The translations under genes were made by a program, and so were the position numbers. From NCBI RefSeq assembly GCF_012726175.1, contig NZ_JAASAD010000009.1, positions 62,001 through 126,000 of the forward strand: 64,000 bases of DNA. Direction: 5' to 3'. The notes below the pieces were generated by a model. It did no database searches. It was not told the DNA's origin and worked only from the letters and a program-made list of their open reading frames with translations. This document shows, piece after piece, positions 54,747-64,000 of the stretch (within the stretch, counting starts at the first letter, position 1; the number at the start of each line of letters is the position of its first letter). Source of the DNA: Micromonospora sp. HNM0581. GTDB lineage: Bacteria > Actinomycetota > Actinomycetes > Mycobacteriales > Micromonosporaceae.

Positions 54747-55244
54747 TCAGCCGGAGAAGGGCTCGAAGCTGACCACTGTCACTTTGATGTCGGCGCCGCT
54801 GGGCGCGGTGTAGGTGCAGGCCTGGCCTGCCTTGCCGCCCAGGATCGCCTGGCCGAGGGCCGACTCGGGGCTGTAGACCGTCAGGTCCGTGGTCGAGGCG
54901 ATCTCACGTGAGCCGAGCAGGAACGTCTCTGTGTCGTCGGCATCGTCGTCGAAGTAGATCGTCACGACCATCCCGGGCGCCACGGCGTCGACGGTCGGCG
55001 CCTCGCCGACCTGGGCCGTGCGGAGCAGCTCCTTCAGGTAGAGGATGCGCCCCTCGGCCTTGCCCTGCTCCTCGCGGGCAGCGTGGTAGCCGCCGTTCTC
55101 GCGCAGGTCGCCTTCCTCACGCCTGGCGTTGATCTCGGCGGCGATGACCGGCCGGTTGGCGATCAACTCGTCGAGCTCGCCCTTCAGGCGGTCGTACGCG
55201 TCCTGGGACAGCCAGGTGGCGGGCGCCTCGTTGCCATTGGACAC
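54747..55244 (-). CDS. greA: Transcription elongation factor GreA
   Basis: 165 aa from a GTG 8 nt behind AAGGAGG. The N-terminal coiled coil contains [17 protein letters not shown], then [24 protein letters not shown] with the acidic tip residues that stimulate transcript cleavage by backtracked RNA polymerase, and [10 protein letters not shown]. The C-terminal FKBP-like domain ends in [14 protein letters not shown]. It corresponds to Rv1080c. Convergent with ilvA; upstream is the DUF4307 gene. Confidence 0.96.
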   Translation of the reverse strand: MSNGNEAPATWLSQDAYDRLKGELDELIANRPVIAAEINARREEGDLRENGGYHAAREEQGKAEGRILYLKELLRTAQVGEAPTVDAVAPGMVVTIYFDDDADDTETFLLGSREIASTTDLTVYSPESALGQAILGGKAGQACTYTAPSGADIKVTVVSFEPFSG

Positions 55245-55394
55245 AGGCGGTCCTCCTTGGTTGTGCGTGCTGGCTGACAGGTGAACCTCCAAGTTACCAG
55301 TGCCCCACGACAAGGAGTGTTAGCGATCACGCCGACGGTATCGGCGGACCGCCCGGCGCCGGGCGGTCCGCCACCGGACGGCGACGTCGTCGCC

Positions 55395-55826
55395 TCAGCC
55401 TGCGGGTCGGCAGCGGACGACCTCACCGATGAACGGTCGCGCTGTGGTCGCGAGGCGGTGCCGGACGATGACGTACGGCTGCCCGGCGGCGGACACCGGC
55501 ACCTGCTCACGGGCTACCTCGGCGCCGGCGTGGTCCCGGGCTCGCAGCACGCACAGCGCCGAGCCGCCGTCCGGCAGGTTCACCCGGAAGTCGACCACCA
55601 CCTGGTCGTCCGTGATGTCGCCGTAACTGATCACCTGGGCGTCGTACGCCGGATCGCCGTACTGCCGGTAGAGCCGGACGGAGACGACGGTGAGTGTCGC
55701 GACCGCGACGACGGCCAGCAGTGCGGCCAGCGCCGGCCGGCGGCGCTGGGGCGCGCGGCGGCGACCGTACCGTCCAGGGGGGAAGACCGGCGCACCCGGT
55801 CCAGGTGTGGCGTGCGTCTCGGTCAC
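55395..55826 (-). CDS. DUF4307 membrane protein
   Basis: 143 aa from the GTG at 55826, chosen because AGGGAG lies about 10 nt upstream; the ATG at 55868 (or 55856) has no such site. A Pro/Arg-rich cytoplasmic N-terminus (APVFPPGRYGRRRAPQRRR) precedes one transmembrane helix (ALAALLAVVAVATLTVVSV), and the DUF4307 domain lies outside (YDAQVISYGDITDDQVVVDFRV, GSALCVLRARDHAGAEVARE). Its function is unknown. It matches Rv1081c between greA and mca. Confidence 0.8.
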   Translation of the reverse strand: MTETHATPGPGAPVFPPGRYGRRRAPQRRRPALAALLAVVAVATLTVVSVRLYRQYGDPAYDAQVISYGDITDDQVVVDFRVNLPDGGSALCVLRARDHAGAEVAREQVPVSAAGQPYVIVRHRLATTARPFIGEVVRCRPAG

Positions 55827-55868
55827 CGGCGGGTATCTCCCTGGCGTTGTTGTCATCGGTATCGGCAA

Positions 55869-55889
55869 GAATGGCAGAGTCCGCCATTC
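55869..55889. promoter_or_regulatory. Inverted repeat in the DUF4307-mca divergent region
   Basis: GAATGGC (55869-55875) and GCCATTC (55883-55889) form a perfect 7-bp inverted repeat with a 7-nt spacer, 43 nt before the DUF4307 start and 155 nt before mca. It is a candidate operator in a 217-nt divergent gap. An AT-richer TCAAATATGAC stretch near 55938-55948 could be the mca -10 region. Confidence 0.35.
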
Positions 55890-56043
55890 CTGTTCGACTC
55901 GGTCGCCAGATCTGGCTCAGCGTCGCGTACGGCTGGGGTCAAATATGACAGGCCGGCGCGGTCCGATGCCGCTGCGGGGAGGAATTCGGCAGGTCAAGGG
56001 GCCCGGGGTGGGTCCCGGTGGGCAGAGACGAGGAGCGCCGACC

Positions 56044-56925
56044 TTGGCAGAGCAACTTCGACTCATGGCCGTTCACGCGCACCCCGACGACGAGTCGAGC
56101 AAGGGCGCCGCGACGACGGCGAAGTACGTCGCCGAGGGGGTGGACGTACTGGTCGTGACGTGTACGGGCGGTGAGCGGGGCAGCGTGCTCAACCCCAAGC
56201 TCGACCGGCCCGACGTCTGGGCGAACATCGCCGAGATCCGCCGCGCCGAGATGGACGCGGCGCGGGCCATCCTCGGCATCGAGCAGGCGTGGCTGGGTTT
56301 CGTCGACTCCGGCCTGCCCGAGGGCGATCCGCTGCCGCCACTACCCGAGGGCTGTTTCGCTCTTCAGGACGTGGACGTGGCCGCCGGTCCACTGGTGCGG
56401 TTGATGCGTGAGTTCCGTCCGCACGTGGTCACCACCTACGACGAGGAGGGTGGCTACCCGCACCCTGACCACATCATGTGCCACAAGATCAGCGTGGCGG
56501 CCTTCGACGCCGCAGGCGACGCCGAGCGCTACCCGGACCTGGGTACGCCGTGGCAGCCGCTCAAGCTCTACTACGACATCGGCTTCTCCAAGGGGAAGAT
56601 CCTGGCGTTGCACGAGGCCGTGCTCGCGACCGGCACCGAATCGCCGTACGCGGAGTGGGTGACCCGCTGGGAGGGCCGGCCCGACAAGGGGCCCCGGATC
56701 ACGACCCGGGTCCAGTGTGCCGAGTACTTCCCGGTCCGCGACGACGCGCTGCGGGCGCACGCCACTCAGGTCGACCCGGACGGCTTCTGGTTCCAGGTTC
56801 CGATGGAGCTGCAGAAGCGTGCCTGGCCGACGGAGGATTTCGAGTTGGTCCGCTCGTCGGTCGACAGCCCCCTGCCGGAGTCGGACCTGTTCGCTGGGGT
56901 ACGAGGCACGGCTCATGCCCGCTGA
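56044..56925 (+). CDS. mca: Mycothiol S-conjugate amidase
   Basis: 293 aa from a TTG behind GAGGAG (8 nt), giving AEQLRLMAVHAHPDDESS; the ATG at codon 8 is a fallback. Zinc motif HPDDESSKGAATTAKY (His13) and YPHPDHIMCHKIS, with TCTGGERGSVLNPKL and the Mca-type ending. The enzyme cleaves mycothiol conjugates of electrophiles to a mercapturic acid for export, and its presence supports a mycothiol-producing actinobacterium. The close relative MshB is an alternative, but the synteny with Rv1082 favours Mca. Confidence 0.93.
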   Translation: MAEQLRLMAVHAHPDDESSKGAATTAKYVAEGVDVLVVTCTGGERGSVLNPKLDRPDVWANIAEIRRAEMDAARAILGIEQAWLGFVDSGLPEGDPLPPLPEGCFALQDVDVAAGPLVRLMREFRPHVVTTYDEEGGYPHPDHIMCHKISVAAFDAAGDAERYPDLGTPWQPLKLYYDIGFSKGKILALHEAVLATGTESPYAEWVTRWEGRPDKGPRITTRVQCAEYFPVRDDALRAHATQVDPDGFWFQVPMELQKRAWPTEDFELVRSSVDSPLPESDLFAGVRGTAHAR

Positions 56926-56973
56926 GCGGGCCACAGGCTACCCTGGTCGCACACCGCGACCCGGAGGAATCCC

Positions 56974-57270
56974 ATGCTGACCGCTGTCCAGGTGCTCGCC
57001 CAGAACAACTTCGGGGACACCCGTACGGGTGGCCTGGCCGGGCCGATGGGCCTGTTCCTCATCCTCGTCCTGAGCGCCGCGACCGTGCTGCTGATCCGGA
57101 ACATGAACGCCCGGCTACGCCGGCTGCCGGACCGGTTTCCCGGGCAGGGGCCGACGGCCTCGGATGTGGAGTCGATGGACCGCGCGGTCGGTGATCCGAC
57201 AGGTGGGATCGTGACGGAGGATTCATCCGCAGATGCGCCCAACCGGCACCAGCAGCGCCGCGACGGCTGA
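56974..57270 (+). CDS. Small membrane protein downstream of mca
   Basis: 98 aa with one transmembrane helix (GPMGLFLILVLSAATVLLI), a basic stop-transfer segment (RNMNARLRRLPDRF) and an acidic tail with GDPTGGIVTEDSS. It starts 48 nt after mca behind GGAGG and is the positional equivalent of Rv1083, also a small protein of unknown function. It may be a membrane partner of the mycothiol detoxification step, but this rests only on conserved neighbourhood. Confidence 0.75.
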   Translation: MLTAVQVLAQNNFGDTRTGGLAGPMGLFLILVLSAATVLLIRNMNARLRRLPDRFPGQGPTASDVESMDRAVGDPTGGIVTEDSSADAPNRHQQRRDG

Positions 57271-57386
57271 TCGGCGCATGATTCACGTCGAACCGGATGG
57301 TCGGCCCCTGTTGCGACCATCCGGTTTGGCTTAGCCTTCCGCCGGGGGGACCAGAAGTCCCCAAGCTGCGCGGGAGGGGGGCGCCG

Positions 57387-57452
57387 ATGACCACCGCAGT
57401 CGAACGCGCCCGCCGTATGTCCAGGTTCAGCTCGGCGGGAGGGGGTCGGTGA
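57387..57452 (+). CDS. 21-codon ORF translationally coupled to the GGDEF-EAL gene
   Basis: An ATG stands behind GGGAGGGGGG (a strong Shine-Dalgarno sequence) and opens a 21-residue basic frame beginning MTTAVERARRMSRFSS and ending in a Gly-Gly-Gly-Arg tail. Its TGA overlaps the GTG of the following gene (GTGA), and the GGGAGGGGG coding for the Gly tail doubles as that gene's ribosome binding site. This is a textbook coupling junction, so it probably tunes translation of the c-di-GMP enzyme. A peptide function is not excluded. Confidence 0.5.
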   Translation: MTTAVERARRMSRFSSAGGGR

Positions 57453-59980
57453 CCTCCGGCAGGGCCGGTCAACCGCTCGACCGGCCCGCAGGCCGTGCTG
57501 TGCCGACGGGGTTGCACCTGCTCACCGCTGCGGTGGTGGCCACCGCGCTGGTCGCCGCGGTGGTCGGGCTGAGCCTGCCTGCGGGGCTGCCGTCAGACGA
57601 ATCCTTCGGTGGGCCTGCCCGCTTCGGCTTCGCCGTCGCCCTCTTCACCCTGTCCCAGTTGGCCCGGCTCCGTTTCCGCGCCGCAGCCGGCGTGGTGAAC
57701 GTCACCTGGGCAGAGGCCGCCCTGGTCGTCTGCCTCTACCTGGTGCCACCCGGCTGGCTTCCCGGGGCCGCACTGCTCGGTGTCACGCTGGCCTGGTCGG
57801 TGCTCGCGGTGGTGGACGACGGCCGTCCCACCTGGGACATCATCCGGGTCGCGGGTGTGCACACCGCCGCCACCGCGTTGGCGGTCGCGGTCACCACCGC
57901 GCTGCGGCAACCCATGCTCGCCGACCCGACGCCGGCACCCGCGCTCGCGGTGGCTGCCGGTGCTCTCACCTACCTGCTCACCAGTGCCTGGCTGGGCGGG
58001 GTGATGCTCGCGCTGCGGTACGGCATGCCGATCGGACGTCCCCTGGTCGACGCCCTGCGTGGCAAACTACTGATGTTCGTCGGCAACGTGGTGGTCGGCC
58101 TACTGGCGGTGGCGCTGATCGAGATCGACGAACGTTGGCTGCTGGTGCTGCCCGCTCCACTGTGGCTGCTGCAGCAGACCTACCGACAACGGTTGCGTGA
58201 GGACGGCGATCGGCGTGCGTGGCGTTCGCTCGCCGAGGCTACGAACTCACTGAACCAGCTCGACGAGCGGGGCGTGGCCACGGCGGGAGCCACCGGGGCA
58301 CTGGCCCTGTTCGAAGCGGAACTGGTCGACGTGGACGTTGCCCGCGGCGACGGACGGTGGCGCCGCTACCGGGGTGACCCGGGCGGCCAGGTGGTCGATC
58401 GGGAGATCGCACCGCCTGGCGACGACAGGCCCGGAGCAGGGGAACTGATTCGGGACCTGTCGGTCGCCGGAACCCGCGTGGGTCGCCTGCGGGTGCGGTT
58501 GCCCGGTGCGGGGCCAGCCACCAGCCGGGAACGCGACGCCCACGCGATGTTCGCCGACGCCCTCGCCGCGGCGCTGCACGGTGCCGCCACCCACCGGGAG
58601 CTGCGCCTGATCACTGCCCGATCCTCGTACGAGGCGGTGCACGACCCGCTGACCGGCCTGGCCAACCGGGCGGCGATGCTCGGCAAGGGCGACCAGGCGT
58701 TGCGGCAGCTCGCCCATGACCAGCCGGTTGCCCTGCTGCTGCTTGACATCGACCAGTTCAAGGAGGTAAACGACACCCTTGGGCACGCCGCCGGCGATCA
58801 GCTGTTGCGGTTGACCGCCAACCGGCTGGGTGCCCTGGTCCGCTCCGGCGACCTGCTGGCCCGGCTCGGCGGCGACGAGTTCGCCCTGCTGCTGAGTTCG
58901 GTCCCGGTGGTCGGAGACCGCGCCGCACCCATGGCGTACGCGCTGCGTCAGGCCCGGGACATCGCCGAGCGGCTGGCGGCACCCACCGAGGTGGCCGGGG
59001 TGCGGATGTCCGTCGAGGTCTCCGTCGGTGTGGTGGTGGCTCCAGCCGGCACCGCCGACCTGACCGAACTGCTACGCCGGGCCGACATCGCGATGTACCA
59101 GGCCAAGTCGGGTGGCGTGAGCGTGGCCGCGTACGACACCTCACGGGACGCGGCCAGCACCGATCAGCTGGCCCTGCTCGCCGAGCTGCGGGAGGCGTTG
59201 CAGGTGGACGACCAGTTGGTGCTCGTGTTGCAGCCGGCGGTGGATCTGGTGACCGGGGCACCGACCGGTGTGGAGGCGCTCATCCGTTGGCGGCATCCCC
59301 GGCGGGGCTGGTTGGGGCCCGCCGACTTCGTCCGGCCGGTGGAGAACAGCGAACAGCTCGGCGCGTTCACCCGATACGTCCTCGACAAGGCGCTCGCCGT
59401 TGCCGCCGGCTGGGCCCGGGAGGGCCTGGACGTTCCTATTTCGGTGAACCTTTCCGCACGTAGCCTACTGGATCCGAGGTTGCCGGTGGAGATCGCCGAG
59501 GCGCTGCGTCGGCATCAGGTGCCGGCGGACCGGCTGGTCCTCGAAATCACCGAGACGGTGGTGATGAGCGACTTGGCGGTCATCGATCAGGTGCTCACCA
59601 CCTTGCGGTCGATGGGCGTGCAGTTGGCGGTGGACGATTTCGGCACCGGCTTCTCGTCACTTGCGTTCCTCACCCGGATAGCTGTGGACGAGCTGAAGGT
59701 CGACAGGTCCTTCGTACTTCAGATGGCGGACTCACCGCAGGCGGCGGCCATCGTGCGCAGCACCGTCGGGCTGGCCCACCAACTGGGGCTGCGGGTCGTG
59801 GCTGAGGGGGTGGAGACGGCCGCGCAGCGATCCGCGTTGGCCGAGCTGGGCTGCACCGCCGCCCAGGGCTACCACTTCTTCAAGCCGATGCCCGCCGACA
59901 AGATCGCTGCCGTCCTCGGCGCACTACGCGACAGCGCCCCCACGAACGTGCTCCCCCTCCGCGCCGACGGCGCCTCCTGA
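57449..59980 (+). CDS. Membrane-bound diguanylate cyclase / c-di-GMP phosphodiesterase (GGDEF-EAL)
   Basis: 843 aa. About seven N-terminal transmembrane helices (to residue 250) form a sensor module, followed by a GAF-like linker. The GGDEF domain has RLGGDEF at 474-478, the I-site RSGD five residues before it, and DIDQFKEVNDTLGHAAGDQ. The EAL domain has GVEALIRWRHP (Glu609), VNLSARSLLD, LEITETVV, DDFGTGFSSL, ELKVDRSFV and EGVETAAQ. Both active sites look intact, so it could make and degrade c-di-GMP, a signal for actinomycete development. The gene is not in the Rv1083-Rv1084 interval of mycobacteria, so it is accessory here. Confidence 0.93.
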   Translation: MTSGRAGQPLDRPAGRAVPTGLHLLTAAVVATALVAAVVGLSLPAGLPSDESFGGPARFGFAVALFTLSQLARLRFRAAAGVVNVTWAEAALVVCLYLVPPGWLPGAALLGVTLAWSVLAVVDDGRPTWDIIRVAGVHTAATALAVAVTTALRQPMLADPTPAPALAVAAGALTYLLTSAWLGGVMLALRYGMPIGRPLVDALRGKLLMFVGNVVVGLLAVALIEIDERWLLVLPAPLWLLQQTYRQRLREDGDRRAWRSLAEATNSLNQLDERGVATAGATGALALFEAELVDVDVARGDGRWRRYRGDPGGQVVDREIAPPGDDRPGAGELIRDLSVAGTRVGRLRVRLPGAGPATSRERDAHAMFADALAAALHGAATHRELRLITARSSYEAVHDPLTGLANRAAMLGKGDQALRQLAHDQPVALLLLDIDQFKEVNDTLGHAAGDQLLRLTANRLGALVRSGDLLARLGGDEFALLLSSVPVVGDRAAPMAYALRQARDIAERLAAPTEVAGVRMSVEVSVGVVVAPAGTADLTELLRRADIAMYQAKSGGVSVAAYDTSRDAASTDQLALLAELREALQVDDQLVLVLQPAVDLVTGAPTGVEALIRWRHPRRGWLGPADFVRPVENSEQLGAFTRYVLDKALAVAAGWAREGLDVPISVNLSARSLLDPRLPVEIAEALRRHQVPADRLVLEITETVVMSDLAVIDQVLTTLRSMGVQLAVDDFGTGFSSLAFLTRIAVDELKVDRSFVLQMADSPQAAAIVRSTVGLAHQLGLRVVAEGVETAAQRSALAELGCTAAQGYHFFKPMPADKIAAVLGALRDSAPTNVLPLRADGAS

Positions 59981-60020
59981 CCCGCCCACCCTGCCCAGCC
60001 GATGATCAAGAAGTTCGCGC

Positions 60021-60042
60021 CGGCGGGAAGCGCTTCCCGCCG
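60021..60042. terminator. Hairpin terminator between the GGDEF-EAL and PLC genes
   Basis: CGGCGGGAAGC and GCTTCCCGCCG form a perfect 22-bp palindrome, usable as a hairpin in both directions between convergent genes. It lies 40 nt after the GGDEF-EAL stop and 48 nt before the PLC stop. Confidence 0.65.
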
Positions 60043-60090
60043 ACGTGACCCGCTCGGTCGACACGGGCAGGCGCGGGGACGGCGTCGAGG

Positions 60091-61122
60091 TCAGGCGCGG
60101 GGGAGGACTTCGGGGATCACCTGGGGGACCGTGGCCCAGTCGGCGGATGCGATGCTGGCGTGGCGGGCGGCCAGCTCGGCGATGCGGGCGCGGGCAGCGT
60201 CCGGGTCGGTGGTGCCGACGGCCGGCGGCACCTTGTGGGCATCGGTCATCACCAGCAGATAGTGGTTGGCGGAGTACCAGGCGGTGTCGATGCCGCCGGT
60301 GACGTAGGCGGTGGCGTCACCATCGAAGATGACGAACCACGGGCGCAGGTTGGTCTCGGCGAACTGGGTGCGCGGATCGCCGCTGCGTGCCCGGTGCACC
60401 GCCGGGAACGCCTTCGCGGCCCCGAGACCGCCGGCCGCGTCCAGGGCGACCAGGTGCCGGGCGTACTCGACGTCGGTCCGGAGCGTGTCGGTCGGGTTGC
60501 TGTACTCGACGGTTCCCGGAATCAGGTAGACGATCACCTTGCCGGCCAACTGCCGGCGGCTCGGCCAGGCGTCCGCGCGGGCGGCGGCATCCAGGCTGGC
60601 ATGCCCGCCGCGTAGTTCAGCGGGGGTGAACAGCCGGTCGCCGAGTCGGGCGGACAGCACCGCGTCGAGCTGAGTCGGGCCCTGACCGGTACGAGCGCTG
60701 AACCCCGTCTTCAGCTCGATCTTGAGCAGTAGTGGTCCGGCGTCCGGGTGCGCGGTCAGCCAGAGCCGGATGTTGTCCAGGCAGTGTTCGAGGTTCCGGT
60801 TGCGTGTGCCGGTGTAGAGCTGGGCGGCGCTGGCGGCGGCCACGCAGTTGTTGTCGTTGCCGAGCGGGTTGGCGTGGCTCACCCGCCACTGCCGGGTGAG
60901 GATGTCCGGCCAGACGTCCAGCTCGATCAGGCCGGGTCGGGTGTCGAGGGACTGCGCCAGATAGGTGTAGGTGGCCTTCTCGTACGCGTTGTGGGTGCCG
61001 ACGCCGGTGGTGGCCGAGACCGGCGTGTCCGGGTGCACGGCGGCGCTGGCCGGGGTCGGCGCCGCCAGGATGGCCGTCAGTAGACCGGTCGCCAGGACGG
61101 ACAGGAACCGCAGTCTGCGCAT
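60091..61122 (-). CDS. Secreted PI-PLC-like (Ca-dependent phosphoinositide phospholipase C) protein
   Basis: 343 aa. The signal peptide ends at ATPASAAVHPD. The phosphodiesterase barrel begins with TGVGTHNAYEKATYTYLAQSLD, whose His and following Asn match a PLC His, with GLIELDVWPDILT, WRVSHANPLGNDNNC, LLLKIELKTG and LAGKVIVYLIPGT. The arrangement matches the actinobacterial Ca-dependent PI-specific PLC group. It may act on host or environmental phosphoinositides or its own wall lipids. The ATG follows GAGGAGGAGG. A 7-bp GCCGGCG/CGCCGGC hairpin (61143-61162) lies in the leader. Confidence 0.82.
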   Translation of the reverse strand: MRRLRFLSVLATGLLTAILAAPTPASAAVHPDTPVSATTGVGTHNAYEKATYTYLAQSLDTRPGLIELDVWPDILTRQWRVSHANPLGNDNNCVAAASAAQLYTGTRNRNLEHCLDNIRLWLTAHPDAGPLLLKIELKTGFSARTGQGPTQLDAVLSARLGDRLFTPAELRGGHASLDAAARADAWPSRRQLAGKVIVYLIPGTVEYSNPTDTLRTDVEYARHLVALDAAGGLGAAKAFPAVHRARSGDPRTQFAETNLRPWFVIFDGDATAYVTGGIDTAWYSANHYLLVMTDAHKVPPAVGTTDPDAARARIAELAARHASIASADWATVPQVIPEVLPRA

Positions 61123-61251
61123 GGGAACCTCCTCCTCACCGAGCCGGCGGGAAATCGCCGGCGGGTATGCACAGATTTAAATAGACTGACGTGAACGAAG
61201 GGCGGCGGACCGGCACACGGCATCCGACCGGCAACCGAGTGCCCGGCTGGA

Positions 61252-61257
61252 TATGGT
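61252..61257 (+). promoter_or_regulatory. Putative leaderless -10 box of the DUF255 gene
   Basis: TATGGT is followed by CGTCGG and the GTG at 61264. An AT-rich ATTTAAATAGACTG stretch lies 75 nt upstream in the divergent gap and could belong to either gene. Confidence 0.45.
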
Positions 61258-61263
61258 CGTCGG

Positions 61264-63303
<2,040 letters not shown>

Positions 63304-63339
63304 GTCGGATCCGCCGGCTGCTGCGACGACCGGCCCGGC

Positions 63340-63345
63340 TAGGCT
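63340..63345 (+). promoter_or_regulatory. Candidate -10 box of purK
   Basis: TAGGCT lies 9 nt before the purK ATG, slightly longer than the usual leaderless spacing in this window, leaving a leader of only about 2-3 nt. Confidence 0.35.
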
Positions 63346-63354
63346 GACGCAGCT

Positions 63355-64000
63355 ATGGATTCCCGTACCGGTCTGCCCGTCGTCGGCATGGTGGGCGGCG
63401 GCCAACTGGCCCGGATGACCCACCAGGCTGCCATCTCCCTGGGTCAGTCACTGCGTGTGCTGGCCCTCACCCCGGACGACGGTGCGGCTCTGGTCGCCAC
63501 CGACGTCCAGTACGGCGACCACACCGACCTGGCCGCGCTGCGTACCTTCGCCAAGGGCTGCGATGTGGTCACCTTCGACCACGAGCACGTACCGACCGAA
63601 CACATCCGCACCCTGACCGCCGAGGGGGTGAAGCTGTTCCCACCCGCGGACGCCCTGGTGCACGCTCAGGACAAGCAGGTGATGCGGGAACGGCTCGGTG
63701 CCCTCGGCGCGCCGAATCCGCGGTGGCGTCCGATCTCGTCCCCCGACGACCTGGTCATCTTCGGCGACGAGGTCGGCTGGCCGGTCGTGCTCAAGGCCGC
63801 CCGTGGTGGGTACGACGGTCGGGGGGTGTGGCCGGTCGCCGACCCGGCAGCCGCGGTCGAACTGGCGGAGACGCTGCTCGCCGGTGGCACGAGACTGATC
63901 GCCGAGGAACGGGTGGCGCTGCTTCGGGAACTGGCCGTGCAGGTGGCGCGTTCACCGTTCGGTCAGGTCGCGGTCTACCCGGTCGTGGAGACGGTGCAAC
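63355..64000 (+). CDS. purK: N5-carboxyaminoimidazole ribonucleotide synthase (3' end outside window)
   Basis: The first 215 or so residues of an ATP-grasp PurK. Visible motifs: GMVGGGQLARMTHQAA (nucleotide-binding N-domain), DVVTFDHEHVPTEHI, the P1/ATP-grasp entry QDKQVMRERL and the Gly-rich loop LKAARGGYDGRGVW, then RLIAEERVALLRELAVQVAR. PurK couples ATP, bicarbonate and AIR to make N5-CAIR in purine synthesis; purE usually follows and would be outside the window. Truncated by the window edge, not by a mutation. Confidence 0.93.
   Translation, partial: MDSRTGLPVVGMVGGGQLARMTHQAAISLGQSLRVLALTPDDGAALVATDVQYGDHTDLAALRTFAKGCDVVTFDHEHVPTEHIRTLTAEGVKLFPPADALVHAQDKQVMRERLGALGAPNPRWRPISSPDDLVIFGDEVGWPVVLKAARGGYDGRGVWPVADPAAAVELAETLLAGGTRLIAEERVALLRELAVQVARSPFGQVAVYPVVETVQ

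Overview
The window is high-GC actinobacterial chromosome, most likely Micromonosporaceae (Micromonospora/Salinispora type). This rests on the base composition, many GTG starts, a mycothiol-pathway amidase (mca), a rare TTA-decoding tRNA-Leu (bldA type), many start codons placed 6-7 nt behind a TANNNT -10 box (leaderless pattern), and gene order shared with Mycobacterium. I see no rRNA, integrase, transposase, prophage or CRISPR array. It is mostly core chromosome with several accessory insertions.

Region 1 (1-14.2 kb): two tandem paralogous lipoproteins (the first cut by the window edge), xseB-xseA divergent from ispH, a small lipoprotein, a polytopic membrane protein, a 1087-aa secreted tripeptidyl-peptidase-II-like S8 protease, rmuC, a membrane-anchored protein and ppc. 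The ppc-mfd gap holds a broken S66 LD-carboxypeptidase start with its promoter still recognisable.

Region 2 (14.2-27.9 kb): mfd, a SurA-like lipoprotein, mazG, a DUF885 metalloprotein, a lipoprotein, eno, a DivIC/FtsB-like septation protein, DUF501, a short N-acetylglutamate-synthase-like GNAT and ppx. This follows M. tuberculosis Rv1020-Rv1026. A dienelactone-hydrolase-like protein and a UdgB-type uracil-DNA glycosylase follow.

Region 3 (27.9-37.4 kb): a tightly packed five-gene DUF4129 / membrane protein / MoxR / DUF58 / membrane protein operon, a type II NADH dehydrogenase, a GT-C-like membrane protein, tRNA-Leu(TAA), a Bax-inhibitor-1 family protein and a small unknown.

Region 4 (37.4-64 kb): follows the M. 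tuberculosis Rv1074c-Rv1084 order: thiolase, SGNH hydrolase (duplicated here), cystathionine beta-synthase, cystathionine gamma-synthase/lyase, greA, a DUF4307 protein, mca, a small membrane protein and a DUF255 thioredoxin-fold protein. Three insertions interrupt this order. (a) rnz-GNAT, a complete N-acetylglutaminylglutamine amide (NAGGN) osmolyte operon (asnO-ngg-M42 peptidase), msrA and a HIT protein lie between the two transsulfuration genes. (b) An amidase and threonine dehydratase lie before greA. (c) A GGDEF-EAL protein with a coupled 21-codon upstream ORF and a secreted PI-PLC-like protein lie before DUF255. purK runs off the right edge.

The best leads are the bldA-type tRNA together with exactly three in-frame TTA codons found by eye (rmuC, udg, cbs), the structured leader with a 12-codon ORF upstream of rnz, the NAGGN operon and its palindromic upstream region, the coupled mini-ORF of the c-di-GMP gene, and the repeated leaderless-promoter pattern, which resolves several start codons. 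Nothing here is clearly a wholly new multi-gene system.
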